This document shows, piece after piece, positions 8,126-18,263 of a stretch of 64,000 nt of DNA (positions are counted from its first letter, which is position 1; every line of letters starts with the position of its first letter). This DNA comes from Pseudomonas viridiflava (GTDB lineage Bacteria > Pseudomonadota > Gammaproteobacteria > Pseudomonadales > Pseudomonadaceae). The notes below the pieces were generated by a model. That model saw only the letters and a list, made by a program, of their open reading frames with translations. It searched no databases and was not told where the DNA came from. Location of the stretch: contig NZ_UTHA01000297.1 in the NCBI RefSeq assembly GCF_900582195.1, positions 1 to 64,000 on the forward strand, given 5' to 3'. Position numbers and translations under genes: made by a program.

Positions 8126-8995
8126 TCAAGGCTTGGCCTTTTCCAGGTAGTGGAAAAAGTCGCTGCTTGGGTCGAGGACCAATACGTCGGATTTGTTCGC
8201 GAAGCTTTCACGGTAGGCGCGCAGGCTACGGTAGAAACTGTAGAACTCCTGATCCTGACCGTAGGCCTTGGAGTAGATCGCAGCGGCCTGGGCATCACCA
8301 TCACCGCGAACCTCTTCGGATTCACGATAGGCTTCAGCCAGCAGCACGCGGCGTTGACGATCGGCGTCGGCACGGATGCCTTCCGCCAGCTCGTTACCCT
8401 TGGCGCGGTGCTCGCGAGCTTCACGCTCACGCTCGGTGCTCATACGTTCGAACACGCTGCGGTTCACTTCTTTCGGCAGGTCGATGGTCTTGACCCGGAC
8501 ATCGACGACTTCGATACCCAGCTCTTTTTCCGCCATTTTGTTCAGCGATGCGGTGATGTCAGCCATCAACGCGTCACGCTCACCCGACACCACTTCGTGC
8601 AGGGTGCGCTTACCGAACTGGTCGCGCAGACCGGATTCCAGACGACGGGACAGACGCTCGTCGGCGATTTGCTTGAGGCCGGAAGTCGCGGTGTAGAAAC
8701 GCTCGGCATCTTTCACGCGCCATTTGGCATAAGCGTCGACCATCACGGCTTTCTTTTCCAGGGTCAGGAAACGCTGTGTCGGTGCATCCAGCGTCATCAG
8801 ACGTGCGTCGAATTTACGCACCTGGTTGACGTAAGGCACTTTCACATGCAGACCCGGCTGAACATCCGCCTGAACCACACGACCGAATTGCAGCAGCACC
8901 GCACGCTCGGTCTGAGCGACGATGTAGAAGCAGTTCCAGCCCACCAGTACCACAACGACGCCAACGATCAGGGCGATCAGCGATTTATTGCTCAT
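8126..8995 (-). CDS. hflC: Modulator of FtsH protease HflC
   Basis: A 289-residue SPFH/band-7 protein, anchored by one N-terminal membrane helix at about residues 6-25 with the rest in the periplasm. HflC and HflK form a large cage that controls access of membrane substrates to the FtsH protease. It contains the family segments ERAVLLQFGRVV near the helix and a long coiled region rich in R, E and A near residues 190-240. Its ATG overlaps the hflK stop by one base (TGATG), so synthesis of the two partners is coupled. Confidence 0.96.
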   Translation of the reverse strand: MSNKSLIALIVGVVVVLVGWNCFYIVAQTERAVLLQFGRVVQADVQPGLHVKVPYVNQVRKFDARLMTLDAPTQRFLTLEKKAVMVDAYAKWRVKDAERFYTATSGLKQIADERLSRRLESGLRDQFGKRTLHEVVSGERDALMADITASLNKMAEKELGIEVVDVRVKTIDLPKEVNRSVFERMSTEREREAREHRAKGNELAEGIRADADRQRRVLLAEAYRESEEVRGDGDAQAAAIYSKAYGQDQEFYSFYRSLRAYRESFANKSDVLVLDPSSDFFHYLEKAKP

Positions 8996-10164
8996 CAGCG
9001 GGTCTCCCTTGTGCGCGACTGCGGCAGGTCAGTGACATGCGGCGTGACGTCCGAGTTGCTGGCGGCAGCCGAGCCGGTGACCGGTGCATTGCTGCCCGAA
9101 CTGTTCTGAATCATTTTATCCAACGGCAGGTAAAGCAGGTTGCTCTGGCCGTTCTTGTTGCCGGTCACGAGTACCTTGCTGGTATTGCTGAAGACTTCCT
9201 GCATGGTGTCCAGGTACAGACGCTGGCGGGTCACTTCAGGTGCCTTGCGATACTCGGCAACCAGCTTGGTAAAGCGATCAGCTTCACCCTTGGCGCGCGA
9301 GACCGTTTCGTCACGGTAACCGTTGGCATCCTCGAGGATGCGCTGGGCCTGACCACGGGCTTCCGGCACGACGCCGTTGGCGTAGGTTTCAGCCTGGTTG
9401 CGCGAGCGCTGCTCGTCTTCACGGGCGCGGATCACGTCATCAAAGGCTTCCTGCACTTCACGCGGTGCCGCTGCGCTCTGTACGTTGACCTGAGTAACGG
9501 TGATACCGGTGCGATAGGTATCGAGGAAGCGTTGCAGACGCTCCTTGATTTCGCTGGCCATCAGTTCACGACCTTCGGTCAGCACCTGGTCCATGGCGGT
9601 CGAACCGACCACGTGGCGCAGCGCACTGTCGGTCGCGTGCTGCAGGCTGATTTCCGGCTGATCAACGTTCAGCACGAAGTCCTGCAGATTGCTGATCTTG
9701 TACTGCACGGTCAGCGGCACTTCGACGATATTCTCGTCTTCGGTCAGCATCTGGCCCTGCTTGGTGTAGGCACGCTCACGCGTGACGTTTTCCATGTACT
9801 TCTTGTCGATCGGCGGGAAGTAGATGTTCAGACCCGGGCCGACAGTCTCGTAGTATTTGCCGAAGCGCAGCACCACGGCCTGCTCCTGCTCGTCCACCAC
9901 GTAGACCGCGCTGTACAGCCAGACAGCCGCCAGCACAACGAGGCCGATGCCGAGCAGACCGCCGAAGCCGCCACTGCTTTTGCCCGAACCACCGCCGTCA
10001 TCACCACGTTTCTTACCACCACCGAACAACCCGTTCAGGCTTTCCTGCAGCTTTCGGAAGGCCTCGTCGAGATCCGGTGGCCCCTTGCGGTCGCCGTTAT
10101 TGCGGCGTTTGCCACCCCAAGGATCCTGATTGTTCGAGTTGCCACCCGGCTCATTCCAAGCCAT
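8995..10164 (-). CDS. hflK: Modulator of FtsH protease HflK
   Basis: A 389-residue band-7 partner of HflC. A glycine-rich, charged cytoplasmic N-terminus (residues 1-75) precedes a single membrane helix near 80-100 and the SPFH domain (EQAVVLRFGKYYE). A disordered C-terminal tail rich in S, N and T follows. The start at MAWNEPGG is chosen because it is the family N-terminus; an in-frame start 12 codons upstream is less likely. It lies 96 bases after hflX in the same direction. Confidence 0.96.
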   Translation of the reverse strand: MAWNEPGGNSNNQDPWGGKRRNNGDRKGPPDLDEAFRKLQESLNGLFGGGKKRGDDGGGSGKSSGGFGGLLGIGLVVLAAVWLYSAVYVVDEQEQAVVLRFGKYYETVGPGLNIYFPPIDKKYMENVTRERAYTKQGQMLTEDENIVEVPLTVQYKISNLQDFVLNVDQPEISLQHATDSALRHVVGSTAMDQVLTEGRELMASEIKERLQRFLDTYRTGITVTQVNVQSAAAPREVQEAFDDVIRAREDEQRSRNQAETYANGVVPEARGQAQRILEDANGYRDETVSRAKGEADRFTKLVAEYRKAPEVTRQRLYLDTMQEVFSNTSKVLVTGNKNGQSNLLYLPLDKMIQNSSGSNAPVTGSAAASNSDVTPHVTDLPQSRTRETR

Positions 10165-10260
10165 AGCGCTCTCCATCTGATAAAGCAAAGACGCACCCAC
10201 GGCGCGCCGACCAATGCTACAGAATGCCTGCCGTTACGGCACAACCGCTTCTTCAGGCTT

Positions 10261-11562
10261 TTATTGCAAAGTGTGTTGCTCGATGAACTCCATCGGCTGC
10301 AATCCTTCGCGGCTTACCAGTCGATTCAACTCGACACGGGGCAAACGAACGGCCAGCAGACTGATGCCTTCTTCGTCGTGCTCTTCTTTCTGCACCGCAC
10401 CGAGTTCGAAAAACTGCGCACGCAGTCGGGCGAATCGTTGCGGCAAGCGCAAGGTACCGATAAACAAATCACTGCCCAGTAATTCGGCGATGGCTTGCTC
10501 AAGCAATTCCAGACCACTACCGTCACGCGCCGAAAGCCAGACCCGCTGGGGCTTGCCGTTTTCGTCGCGCTGGATTTGTGGCTCAACGCCTTCAAGCAAA
10601 TCGAGTTTGTTATAGACCTCGAGGATCGGCAAGTCCTGGGCACCAATCTCGCCCAGCACTACCATCACCTGCTCGATCTGCAACATGCGATCCGGTTCGG
10701 CCGCATCGATCACGTGCAACAACAGATCGGAATTGCTCGACTCTTCGAGGGTAGACCGAAATGCCTCGACCAGCTTGTGCGGCAAGTGACGAATGAAACC
10801 CACCGTGTCAGCCAGAACGATCGGCCCCAGGTCGTCCAGTTCCAGACGGCGCAGGGTCGGGTCCAGCGTGGCGAACAATTGGTCGGCCGCGTAAACATCG
10901 GATTTCGTCACATTGTTGAAGAGTGTCGATTTGCCGGCGTTGGTATATCCCACCAAAGACACGGTAGGGATATCCGCACGGGAGCGGCCTCGTCGCGATT
11001 GCTCGCGCTGGCTGCGCACTTTTTCCAGCCGGCCCTTGATCTGACGCAGGCGAACCCGCAGCAGACGGCGGTCGGTTTCCAGCTGGGTTTCACCCGGGCC
11101 GCGCATGCCGATGCCGCCACCCTGACGCTCAAGGTGAGTCCAGCCGCGAACCAGCCGCGTGCTCATGTGGTCAAGCTGGGCCAGTTCGACCTGGAGCTTG
11201 CCTTCATGGGTACGGGCGCGCTGGGCGAAAATATCGAGAATCAGGCCGGTACGGTCGATCACGCGACACTCGAAAACACGTTCGAGGTTACGTTCCTGAC
11301 TGGGCGTGAGGATGTGATTGAAAATCACCAGATCGGCTTCTTCAGCCTTGACCAGGTCGCGCAACTCCTCGACCTTGCCGCTGCCGATCAGAAATTTGGC
11401 GGTTGGCCGATGACGCGGCACGTTAAAAAACGCAACGGTCTCGGCGCCGGCCGAATTAGCCAATTCCTGAAACTCCTGCGGATCTTCGCGCGCCTCAGGG
11501 TCCTGTCCATCCAAGTGAACGAGGATCACTCGTTCACCACCACCGTGGCGCTCAAAGAACAA
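10261..11562 (-). CDS. hflX: Ribosome-associated GTPase HflX
   Basis: A 433-residue GTPase that binds 50S subunits and splits stalled or heat-damaged ribosomes. The N-terminal HflX domain includes a glycine-rich segment (ERQGGGIGMRGPGE). The G domain has G1 GYTNAGKST near residue 205, G3 DTVGF and G4 NKLD. The start codon appears to be TTG at 11562 with AGGAG a few bases upstream, because no ATG is near. It is 12 bases after hfq and surely co-transcribed with it. Confidence 0.95.
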   Translation of the reverse strand: MFFERHGGGERVILVHLDGQDPEAREDPQEFQELANSAGAETVAFFNVPRHRPTAKFLIGSGKVEELRDLVKAEEADLVIFNHILTPSQERNLERVFECRVIDRTGLILDIFAQRARTHEGKLQVELAQLDHMSTRLVRGWTHLERQGGGIGMRGPGETQLETDRRLLRVRLRQIKGRLEKVRSQREQSRRGRSRADIPTVSLVGYTNAGKSTLFNNVTKSDVYAADQLFATLDPTLRRLELDDLGPIVLADTVGFIRHLPHKLVEAFRSTLEESSNSDLLLHVIDAAEPDRMLQIEQVMVVLGEIGAQDLPILEVYNKLDLLEGVEPQIQRDENGKPQRVWLSARDGSGLELLEQAIAELLGSDLFIGTLRLPQRFARLRAQFFELGAVQKEEHDEEGISLLAVRLPRVELNRLVSREGLQPMEFIEQHTLQ

Positions 11563-11574
11563 AGGAGACTCCTA

Positions 11575-11835
11575 TCAGGCGTTACCTGGCTCAGCGTCAC
11601 CTGCTTCGGATTCGGTTGCGCTAGGCAGACGAATTGGACGAACCGGCACTACTGTCGAGATAGCGTGTTTGTAAACCATTTGGCTCACGGTGTTTTTCAG
11701 CAGGATCACGAACTGGTCGAACGACTCGATCGTGCCTTGCAGTTTGATACCGTTGACCAGATAGATGGAAACCCCAACTTTCTCTTTACGTAAAGTATTC
11801 AAGTAAGGGTCTTGTAGCGAATGCCCTTTTGACAT
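11575..11835 (-). CDS. hfq: RNA chaperone Hfq
   Basis: An 86-residue Sm-like protein that forms a hexameric ring, pairs small RNAs with messages and in Pseudomonas also takes part in Crc-dependent catabolite control. The Sm1 region (LVNGIKLQGTIESFD) and the Sm2 YKHAIS motif are intact; the C-terminal tail after residue 70 is short and acidic, as usual for the genus. ATG 11835 is preceded by AAGGAG at an ideal distance. It lies 95 bases downstream of miaA. Confidence 0.97.
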   Translation of the reverse strand: MSKGHSLQDPYLNTLRKEKVGVSIYLVNGIKLQGTIESFDQFVILLKNTVSQMVYKHAISTVVPVRPIRLPSATESEAGDAEPGNA

Positions 11836-11930
11836 GTGCCGCACTCCTTTAAGGATTCAATAATAAAAAATAGGTAATTCAGATGGCTTTGGCCGTCACA
11901 CCCCCAAGGATAGACGGCAATTGCAAGGAC

Positions 11931-12902
11931 TCAGCTCAATATGGAGATGGTCCCAAGGTATTTCAAGGCGCGTGGCAGATTGTCGCAATCAAGACTGTCC
12001 AGCCAGTGTATATCTTCCCAGCTGCGCAGCCAGGTGAACTGGCGTTTGGCCAATTGGCGCGTGGCGATGATGCCGCGCTCCTGCATTTCAGCCAACGTCA
12101 GCTTGCCGTCCAGGTAGTCCCAGACTTGGCGGTAGCCTACCGCACGTATAGACGGCAACCCCGAATGCAGGTCACTTCTTTTACGCAGGGCTACGACCTC
12201 GTCGATAAACCCCTGTTCCAACATATTTGTGAATCTTTGTTTAATGCGCTCGTGCAGTACCTGACGATTCGCCGGGGCAATGGCCAAGTTCGCGACAGTA
12301 TAGGGCAATTGTTGCAGTCCCGAAGCGGCTGCTTCAGTACTTTGCGCAGATTGTTGCTGGCGCAGCTCGGTCATGCTCTGACCGCTGACACGGTAAACTT
12401 CCAGTGCTCGACTCAAGCGTTGCGGATCGTTCGGGTGAATCCGTGCCGCTGACACTGGATCGACGACCGCCAACTGATCGTGCAGGGCTTGCCAGCCAAG
12501 GCGTGCAGCCTCTTCTTCGATCTGCGCGCGGACGTCGGCATCGGCCGCTGGCATATCAGCCAGACCTTCGACCAAAGCCTTGTAATAGAGCATCGTGCCG
12601 CCCACCAGCAGCGGAATTTTTCCGCGCGAGGTGATTTCAGCCATCGCTTGCAGGGCATCGCGACGGAAATCCGCAGCCGAATAGGCCTCGGCCGGATCGA
12701 GAATATCGATCAAACGGTGCGGATGTTCGGCCAGCAATTCTTTTGAAGGCTTGGCCGTGCCGATATCCATGCCGCGATAGACCAGCGCCGAATCGACACT
12801 GATCAGCTCGCATGGCAGTACCTTGGTCAGCTCGATGGCCAGATCGGTCTTGCCCGCAGCGGTCGGGCCCATCAGGAAAATCGCTGGAGGAAGCTGGCTC
12901 AT
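11931..12902 (-). CDS. miaA: tRNA dimethylallyltransferase
   Basis: A 323-residue enzyme that transfers dimethylallyl to N6 of A37 in tRNAs reading codons that start with U. The Walker A loop GPTAAGKT is at residues 12-19. Further family motifs include VDSALVYRGMDIGTAKP and GGTMLYYKAL. Its start overlaps the mutL stop by one base, and hfq follows, the conserved mutL-miaA-hfq order. Confidence 0.97.
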   Translation of the reverse strand: MSQLPPAIFLMGPTAAGKTDLAIELTKVLPCELISVDSALVYRGMDIGTAKPSKELLAEHPHRLIDILDPAEAYSAADFRRDALQAMAEITSRGKIPLLVGGTMLYYKALVEGLADMPAADADVRAQIEEEAARLGWQALHDQLAVVDPVSAARIHPNDPQRLSRALEVYRVSGQSMTELRQQQSAQSTEAAASGLQQLPYTVANLAIAPANRQVLHERIKQRFTNMLEQGFIDEVVALRKRSDLHSGLPSIRAVGYRQVWDYLDGKLTLAEMQERGIIATRQLAKRQFTWLRSWEDIHWLDSLDCDNLPRALKYLGTISILS

Positions 12903-14815
12903 CAACGACCGCGCAAGAACAGTTTGTCCAGATCGTCCAGGCCCAGTTGGGTCCAGGTCGGTCGGCCATGGTTGCATTGACCGCTGCGTTCGGTGTTTTC
13001 CATATCACGCAGCAGGCCGTTCATTTCCGGCAAAGCCAGGCGCCGGTTGGCGCGAATTGCGCCGTGACAGGCCATGGTGCCGAGCAATTCGTTGAGGTGC
13101 GCCTGAATCCGGTCGCTGGTGCCGTATTCCATCAGGTCCGAGAGCACGTCGCCGACCAGACGGTTGGCTTCAGCCTGCTTCAACAAGGCCGGAATCTGGC
13201 GAATCGCCAGGGTTTCCGGGCCCAGACGCTGCAATTCGAAGCCCAGACGCTGGAACCACGCCGCATGCTCTTCAGCGCAATCGGCCTCGCGCTGGCTAAC
13301 GGCCAGGGATTCCGGCACCAACAACGGCTGGCCGCTGAGCCCTTCGCTGGCCATGGCGATTTTCAGGCGTTCGTACATGATCCGCTCATGAGCGGCGTGC
13401 ATGTCCACCAGCACAAGCCCTTGGGCGTTCTCGGACAGAATGTAGATGCCTTTTAGCTGCGCCAGCGCGTAACCGAGCGGTGGAATGTCTTCCTGGCCGG
13501 CCGGCAATGCGTTGGCATTGGCCTCAGGCAACGGCGCAAAAAACTCGCGATACGCTGCTTGAGCCTCGGCAGCCGGCGGCACCGCCGATTGCGGGCGTGG
13601 CGTGTATTGATACTGGTAAGCGCCGCCAGCGCTGGCACCGGACGAAGTATTGAACGCCGGTTGCGCCTGCGGTTGCTCCAACAGCGCATTGGCCGCCAGA
13701 CGCATTTCACCCTGCGGCCCGAACTCACCAGCATCGAGGCCCGTAGGCCGCACGACGGCAGTGGTCACGGAACCGGCAAGCTGATCTTCCGGACGCACAT
13801 CGCCCAAAGCGCGATGCAGCGTGCCATAAAGGAAGTCATGCACCATGCGCCCGTCACGGAAGCGTACTTCGTGTTTGGTCGGGTGCACGTTGACGTCGAC
13901 CGCCGCCGGGTCGACCTCGAAAAACAGCGCAAAGGTCGGGTGACGACCGTTGAACAGTACATCGCGATAGGCCTGACGCACCGCGTGCGCCACAAGCTTG
14001 TCGCGAACCGCACGGCCATTCACAAAGAAATACTGCAAATCCGCCTGACTACGGTTGAAGGTCGGCAGACCGACCCAACCCCACAGGTGCAAACCGTTGC
14101 GCTCGATCTCGATCGGCAGCGCCTGTTCAAGGAAACCCGAGCCACAAATCGCCGCCACACGCCGGGCGCGGGCCGCATCATCGTGAGCCTCGTGCAGGCT
14201 GAGGATGGTCTTGCCGTTGTGGCGCAGATGGAATGCCACGTCGAAACGCGCCAGCGCCAGACGTTTGATCACTTCTTGCAGGTGATCGAATTCGGTTTTT
14301 TCGGTCTTGAGGAATTTGCGCCGCGCCGGGGTGTTGAAGAACAGGTCACGAACTTCCACCGAGGTGCCAACCGGATGCGCTGCCGGTTGCACCCGAGGCG
14401 CCATGTCGCGGCCTTCGGTTTCGACCTGCCAGGCTTGATCGGCATCGCGAGTACGCGAGGTCAGGGTCAGCCGCGCCACCGAGCTGATCGACGCCAGTGC
14501 TTCACCACGGAAACCGAGGCTCATCACCTGCTCGAGGTCTTCCAGATTGCGAATCTTGCTGGTGGCGTGACGCGCCAGGGCCAGCGGCAGATCATCGGCG
14601 GAAATCCCGCTGCCATCGTCGCGCACGCGCAGCAGCTTGACGCCGCCCTGCTCGACGTCGACATCAATTCGCTTGGCGCCGGAGTCGAGGCTGTTTTCCA
14701 GCAGCTCCTTGATCACCGAAGCCGGGCGCTCAACCACCTCACCGGCGGCGATCTGGTTCGCCAGCCTTGGGCTGAGCAGTTCGATGCGGGCAGCCGCGTT
14801 CAACACTTCGTTCAT
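12902..14815 (-). CDS. mutL: DNA mismatch repair protein MutL
   Basis: A 637-residue mismatch repair ATPase. The N-terminal GHKL ATPase includes IAAGEVV, the ENSLDSGA motif and the DDGSGI loop. A proline/alanine-rich linker (about 360-440) leads to the C-terminal dimerisation domain, which carries DMHA-x2-E-x4-E near residue 471. That motif marks MutL proteins with nicking endonuclease activity, as in species lacking MutH. The gene overlaps amiB by four bases and miaA by one, so the three are coupled. Confidence 0.97.
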   Translation of the reverse strand: MNEVLNAAARIELLSPRLANQIAAGEVVERPASVIKELLENSLDSGAKRIDVDVEQGGVKLLRVRDDGSGISADDLPLALARHATSKIRNLEDLEQVMSLGFRGEALASISSVARLTLTSRTRDADQAWQVETEGRDMAPRVQPAAHPVGTSVEVRDLFFNTPARRKFLKTEKTEFDHLQEVIKRLALARFDVAFHLRHNGKTILSLHEAHDDAARARRVAAICGSGFLEQALPIEIERNGLHLWGWVGLPTFNRSQADLQYFFVNGRAVRDKLVAHAVRQAYRDVLFNGRHPTFALFFEVDPAAVDVNVHPTKHEVRFRDGRMVHDFLYGTLHRALGDVRPEDQLAGSVTTAVVRPTGLDAGEFGPQGEMRLAANALLEQPQAQPAFNTSSGASAGGAYQYQYTPRPQSAVPPAAEAQAAYREFFAPLPEANANALPAGQEDIPPLGYALAQLKGIYILSENAQGLVLVDMHAAHERIMYERLKIAMASEGLSGQPLLVPESLAVSQREADCAEEHAAWFQRLGFELQRLGPETLAIRQIPALLKQAEANRLVGDVLSDLMEYGTSDRIQAHLNELLGTMACHGAIRANRRLALPEMNGLLRDMENTERSGQCNHGRPTWTQLGLDDLDKLFLRGR

Positions 14816-16242
14816 TCTTTGGACGCCAGTTCGGTGCCTGGAATGGTCAAGTGCTGACCGACTTTCAGCTCATCACTTTTCAGGTTGTTGGCGGCGCGCA
14901 ACGTGGCCGGCGACACCTGATAGCGCACGCCGATCATTGCCAGGGTTTCGCCCGGGCCGACACGGTGATCGCGCGGGCCTTGGGCGATCTTGCCGGAATC
15001 ACGCAGCCAGGCAATGTAGGTGCCCGGTGGCGGGTTCTGCTGGAAGAACTGACGCACGCCGCTGCTGATCGAACGCGCCAGCGCTTGCTGGTGGCTCGAG
15101 GCCGAGAGCTTGTTCGCTTCGTTGGCGTTGGAGATAAACCCGGTTTCGACCAGAATCGACGGGATGTCCGGCGACTTCAGCACCATGAACCCGGCCTGTT
15201 CCACACGCTGTTTGTGCAGCGGCGTGACGCGACCGATGTTGGTCAAAACTTTCTGGCCGACGTTGAGGCTGGAAGTCAGCGAGGCCGTCATCGACAGGTC
15301 GAGCAATACCCCCGCGAGCATGCGGTCCTTGTCGTCGAGGCTGACGTTGCCGGCACCACCGATCAAGTCGGAACGGTTTTCGCTGTCGGCCAGCCAACGC
15401 GCAGTCTCGGAAGTAGCGCCGCGATCAGACAGGGCAAACACCGAGGCACCAAAGGCTGCGGCAGACGGCGCAGCGTCAGCGTGAATCGAGACGAACAGGT
15501 CGGCGCCTTTCTTGCGGGCGATTTCGGTACGGCCACGCAGCGGGATGAAGTAGTCGCCGGTACGGGTCAGTTCAGCGCGGAAGCCTTTCATGCCGTTGAC
15601 CTGACGCTGCAGTTCACGGGCGATCTGCAGCACCACGTCTTTCTCACGCTGGCCACGCGAGCCGGATGCACCCGGGTCTTCGCCACCATGGCCGGCGTCG
15701 ATCACGACAATAATGTCGCGCTTGCCGGCCGGGGCTGGCGGCAACTTGATCGCTGGCTCGGTCGGGGTTACTGGCACCGCTGGCACGGTGGCCACCTGCG
15801 GCGTTGGCGCAGGCGGCGGTGCGGCGTCGGCCGGGTTGTCGAACAGATCGACCACCAGACGGTTGCCGTACTGCGCGTTCGGCGCCAGCGAGAAGCTTTT
15901 CGGGGTGACGGCTTTTTTCAGGTCGATGACCACACGCAGGTCGGTCGGCGTACGCTGGGCCGAGCGCATTGCGGTGATCGGCGTGTTCGCGGTCTGCACA
16001 TTCAACGGCGCACCGAGGGTGGCGCCATTGATGTCGATCACCAGCCGGTCCGGTGAGGTCAGGGTGAAGACGCTGTGCTGCACCGGGCCGCTCAGGTCGA
16101 AGACCAGTCGCGTGTTGTCCGGCGCCCGCCACAGGCGCACGCTGTTGACCTTTGAGTCGGCCACAGCGTTGACGGTTACTGCCATCAACAACAGTCCAGC
16201 GGCAGCCACCAACGCGCGAAAGCGCATACCTAACCCCATCAT
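14812..16242 (-). CDS. amiB: N-acetylmuramoyl-L-alanine amidase AmiB
   Basis: A 476-residue periplasmic amidase that cuts the peptide from MurNAc during septum splitting. After a signal peptide comes an AMIN domain (about residues 30-125), a proline-rich linker, the Amidase_3 zinc domain (DAGHGGEDPGASG and SILVETGFISN), and a C-terminal LysM that binds glycan. The gene abuts tsaE without a gap and overlaps mutL by four bases. The start could instead be the methionine at 16227, which puts the arginines right at the signal peptide N-terminus. Confidence 0.95.
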   Translation of the reverse strand: MMGLGMRFRALVAAAGLLLMAVTVNAVADSKVNSVRLWRAPDNTRLVFDLSGPVQHSVFTLTSPDRLVIDINGATLGAPLNVQTANTPITAMRSAQRTPTDLRVVIDLKKAVTPKSFSLAPNAQYGNRLVVDLFDNPADAAPPPAPTPQVATVPAVPVTPTEPAIKLPPAPAGKRDIIVVIDAGHGGEDPGASGSRGQREKDVVLQIARELQRQVNGMKGFRAELTRTGDYFIPLRGRTEIARKKGADLFVSIHADAAPSAAAFGASVFALSDRGATSETARWLADSENRSDLIGGAGNVSLDDKDRMLAGVLLDLSMTASLTSSLNVGQKVLTNIGRVTPLHKQRVEQAGFMVLKSPDIPSILVETGFISNANEANKLSASSHQQALARSISSGVRQFFQQNPPPGTYIAWLRDSGKIAQGPRDHRVGPGETLAMIGVRYQVSPATLRAANNLKSDELKVGQHLTIPGTELASKE

Positions 16243-16713
16243 TTAATTGGATTCCAACGCCAAAGCGGCACACCAGGCCTCGCCACGCGAGCCCTGGGAT
16301 AAAATTTTCAGCGAACGCCCGCTGTCTTGCGGGCTAATGGTAATGGTCAGGTCAGGCTTTGGCAAAAAGCCTGCACCTTTATCGGGCCATTCGATCAGGC
16401 ACATCGCGTCGTCTTCGAAGTAGTCGCGGATGCCGAGAAACTCCAGCTCTTCCGGATCGACCAGGCGATACAGGTCAAAGTGGAACGCACGGATGTCACC
16501 GATCTCGTAAGGTTCGACCAAAGTGAAGGTCGGACTTTTTACCGCGCCGACATGGCCCAGCCCGCGAATGATGCCCCGCGACAGGGTGGTTTTGCCCATG
16601 CCCAGGTTGCCTTCGAGAAAAATCAGCCCGTGGCCTTGAGTCACGCGGGCGATCCGTGCGCCAAAGTCGCTCATGGCCTGTTCATCGGCCAGGTACAGGG
16701 TTACTTCAGACAC
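16243..16713 (-). CDS. tsaE: tRNA threonylcarbamoyladenosine biosynthesis ATPase TsaE
   Basis: A 156-residue P-loop ATPase that works with TsaB and TsaD to make t6A37 on tRNAs reading ANN codons. The Walker A motif GNLGMGKT is at residues 35-42 and the SPTF switch motif follows at about 60-63. The start is GTG at 16713, inside the end of the upstream nnr gene (13-base overlap). Confidence 0.95.
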   Translation of the reverse strand: MSEVTLYLADEQAMSDFGARIARVTQGHGLIFLEGNLGMGKTTLSRGIIRGLGHVGAVKSPTFTLVEPYEIGDIRAFHFDLYRLVDPEELEFLGIRDYFEDDAMCLIEWPDKGAGFLPKPDLTITISPQDSGRSLKILSQGSRGEAWCAALALESN

Positions 16714-18200
16714 GGTGCTTGCTCCTCCAACAACTGACGAATGGCTGGAATCAGATCACTGGCCGCCAGCCCACGGCCGAATTTTCCTTGTTGCTGACCG
16801 GCATTGGCGTGCAGCCAGACCGCCAGACGCGCCGCATCAAAACCGGCCATGCCTTGCGCCAGCAGCGCACCGGTCAAACCGGCGAGCACGTCGCCGAGCC
16901 CGGCGGTGGCCATGGCCGGATGACCTTGATGACAAAGCGCCAGACGGCCATCGGGGTGAGCGATCAGGCTGCCGGCGCCCTTCAGCACGACCACGGCCGT
17001 ATATTTTTTGCTCAACGCCAGCGCCGCCGCCGGACGATCCGCCTGCACTTCGGCAGTGCTGATGCCCAGCAATCGCGCCGCTTCGCCCGGATGCGGGGTG
17101 ATCACGCAATCCTTGGGCAGCTCGACGAAACCGCTCGCCAGCAAATTCAGCGCATCGGCGTCCCACACTTGCGGCAAAGTCGCGTTGACCGCCGCCGACA
17201 GCAACGCTCGGCCCCAACTGGCCTGACCGAGGCCGGGGCCGACAACCAGCGTCGAGACTTTCTCCAGCAAGCCCATCAATTGATTGGCCGAGGACGTGCC
17301 GAGCACCATGGCTTCCGGCACACGGGTCAGCGCCGCCGGCACATGCTCTGCCCGGGTCGCCAGCGAAACCATGCCCGCGCCACTGCGAAGGGCAGTTTCA
17401 GTGCTGAGCAGAATCGCCCCGCCAAAACCGTGATCGCCACCGATCAGCAGCACATGACCAAACCGACCCTTGTGCGAAGTCGGTGTACGCGCCGCCAATC
17501 GCGGAAGATTAGCCGTGTTGAGCCGTTGGGCGATGACCGGAATGTCACGATAGATGTCGGCGCCGGCCTGCAAATCGTTAAACACCAATTCGCCGATATG
17601 ATCCGCCGCGTCCCCAGTGAACAAGCCGAGTTTCAGCCCGATGAAAGTCACCGTTAGATCGGCCTCTACGGCGGCACCCAGCACGTGTCCAGTGTCAGCA
17701 CTTAGTCCAGAAGGGATATCGACAGCTGTCACCGGCAAACCGCTGGCGTTGATGGCTTTGATCGCCGACACGTAAGGCTCGCGCACATCCCCGCTCAGCC
17801 CGGTGCCAAGCAATGCATCGAGAATGACACCGCGCAATTCGCTTTCAGCCTGCCAGCCCTGCACCGCAACACCTTCAGCCAACGCCTCGGCATGGGCCAG
17901 CGCGGCATCGCCCTGCAAACGCTGCGGATCGCCGACCGCCCATACGCGCACCGACCACCCGGCCCGTTGCGCCATCGCGGCGACCAGATAACCGTCACCG
18001 GCGTTGTTGCCATGCCCGGCCAGCACCGTCAGTTCAGTTGCCGACGGCCAATGCCGCACCAGCGCGCGCCACGTTGCGTGCGCGGCGCGATGCATCAGTT
18101 CGAAGCCCGGCGTGCCGGCGGCAATCAGCCGCGCATCGAGTTCGCGCACCTGTGCGGCGTCATACAGCGCGTCGGGTAATTCATCTTTCGTGTGCGGCAT
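16701..18200 (-). CDS. nnr: Bifunctional NAD(P)H-hydrate epimerase / dehydratase
   Basis: A 499-residue repair enzyme for damaged, hydrated NADH and NADPH. The N-terminal half is the YjeF_N epimerase (AGHGNNAGDGYLVA) and the C-terminal half the ribokinase-like dehydratase (GRFGHVLLIGGDHGFGG, HPGEAARLLG, GLGDVLAGLTG). The start at MPHTKDEL is chosen because coding periodicity begins there and queG diverges 63 bases away. It heads the minus-strand block that continues through tsaE, amiB, mutL and miaA. Confidence 0.94.
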   Translation of the reverse strand: MPHTKDELPDALYDAAQVRELDARLIAAGTPGFELMHRAAHATWRALVRHWPSATELTVLAGHGNNAGDGYLVAAMAQRAGWSVRVWAVGDPQRLQGDAALAHAEALAEGVAVQGWQAESELRGVILDALLGTGLSGDVREPYVSAIKAINASGLPVTAVDIPSGLSADTGHVLGAAVEADLTVTFIGLKLGLFTGDAADHIGELVFNDLQAGADIYRDIPVIAQRLNTANLPRLAARTPTSHKGRFGHVLLIGGDHGFGGAILLSTETALRSGAGMVSLATRAEHVPAALTRVPEAMVLGTSSANQLMGLLEKVSTLVVGPGLGQASWGRALLSAAVNATLPQVWDADALNLLASGFVELPKDCVITPHPGEAARLLGISTAEVQADRPAAALALSKKYTAVVVLKGAGSLIAHPDGRLALCHQGHPAMATAGLGDVLAGLTGALLAQGMAGFDAARLAVWLHANAGQQQGKFGRGLAASDLIPAIRQLLEEQAPCLK

Positions 18201-18263
18201 GCGTCTTCGGGCTCCGATGTCTGGCAGAATTATACGCACCTCAGCTCCGGTTTCTCTCGCCTC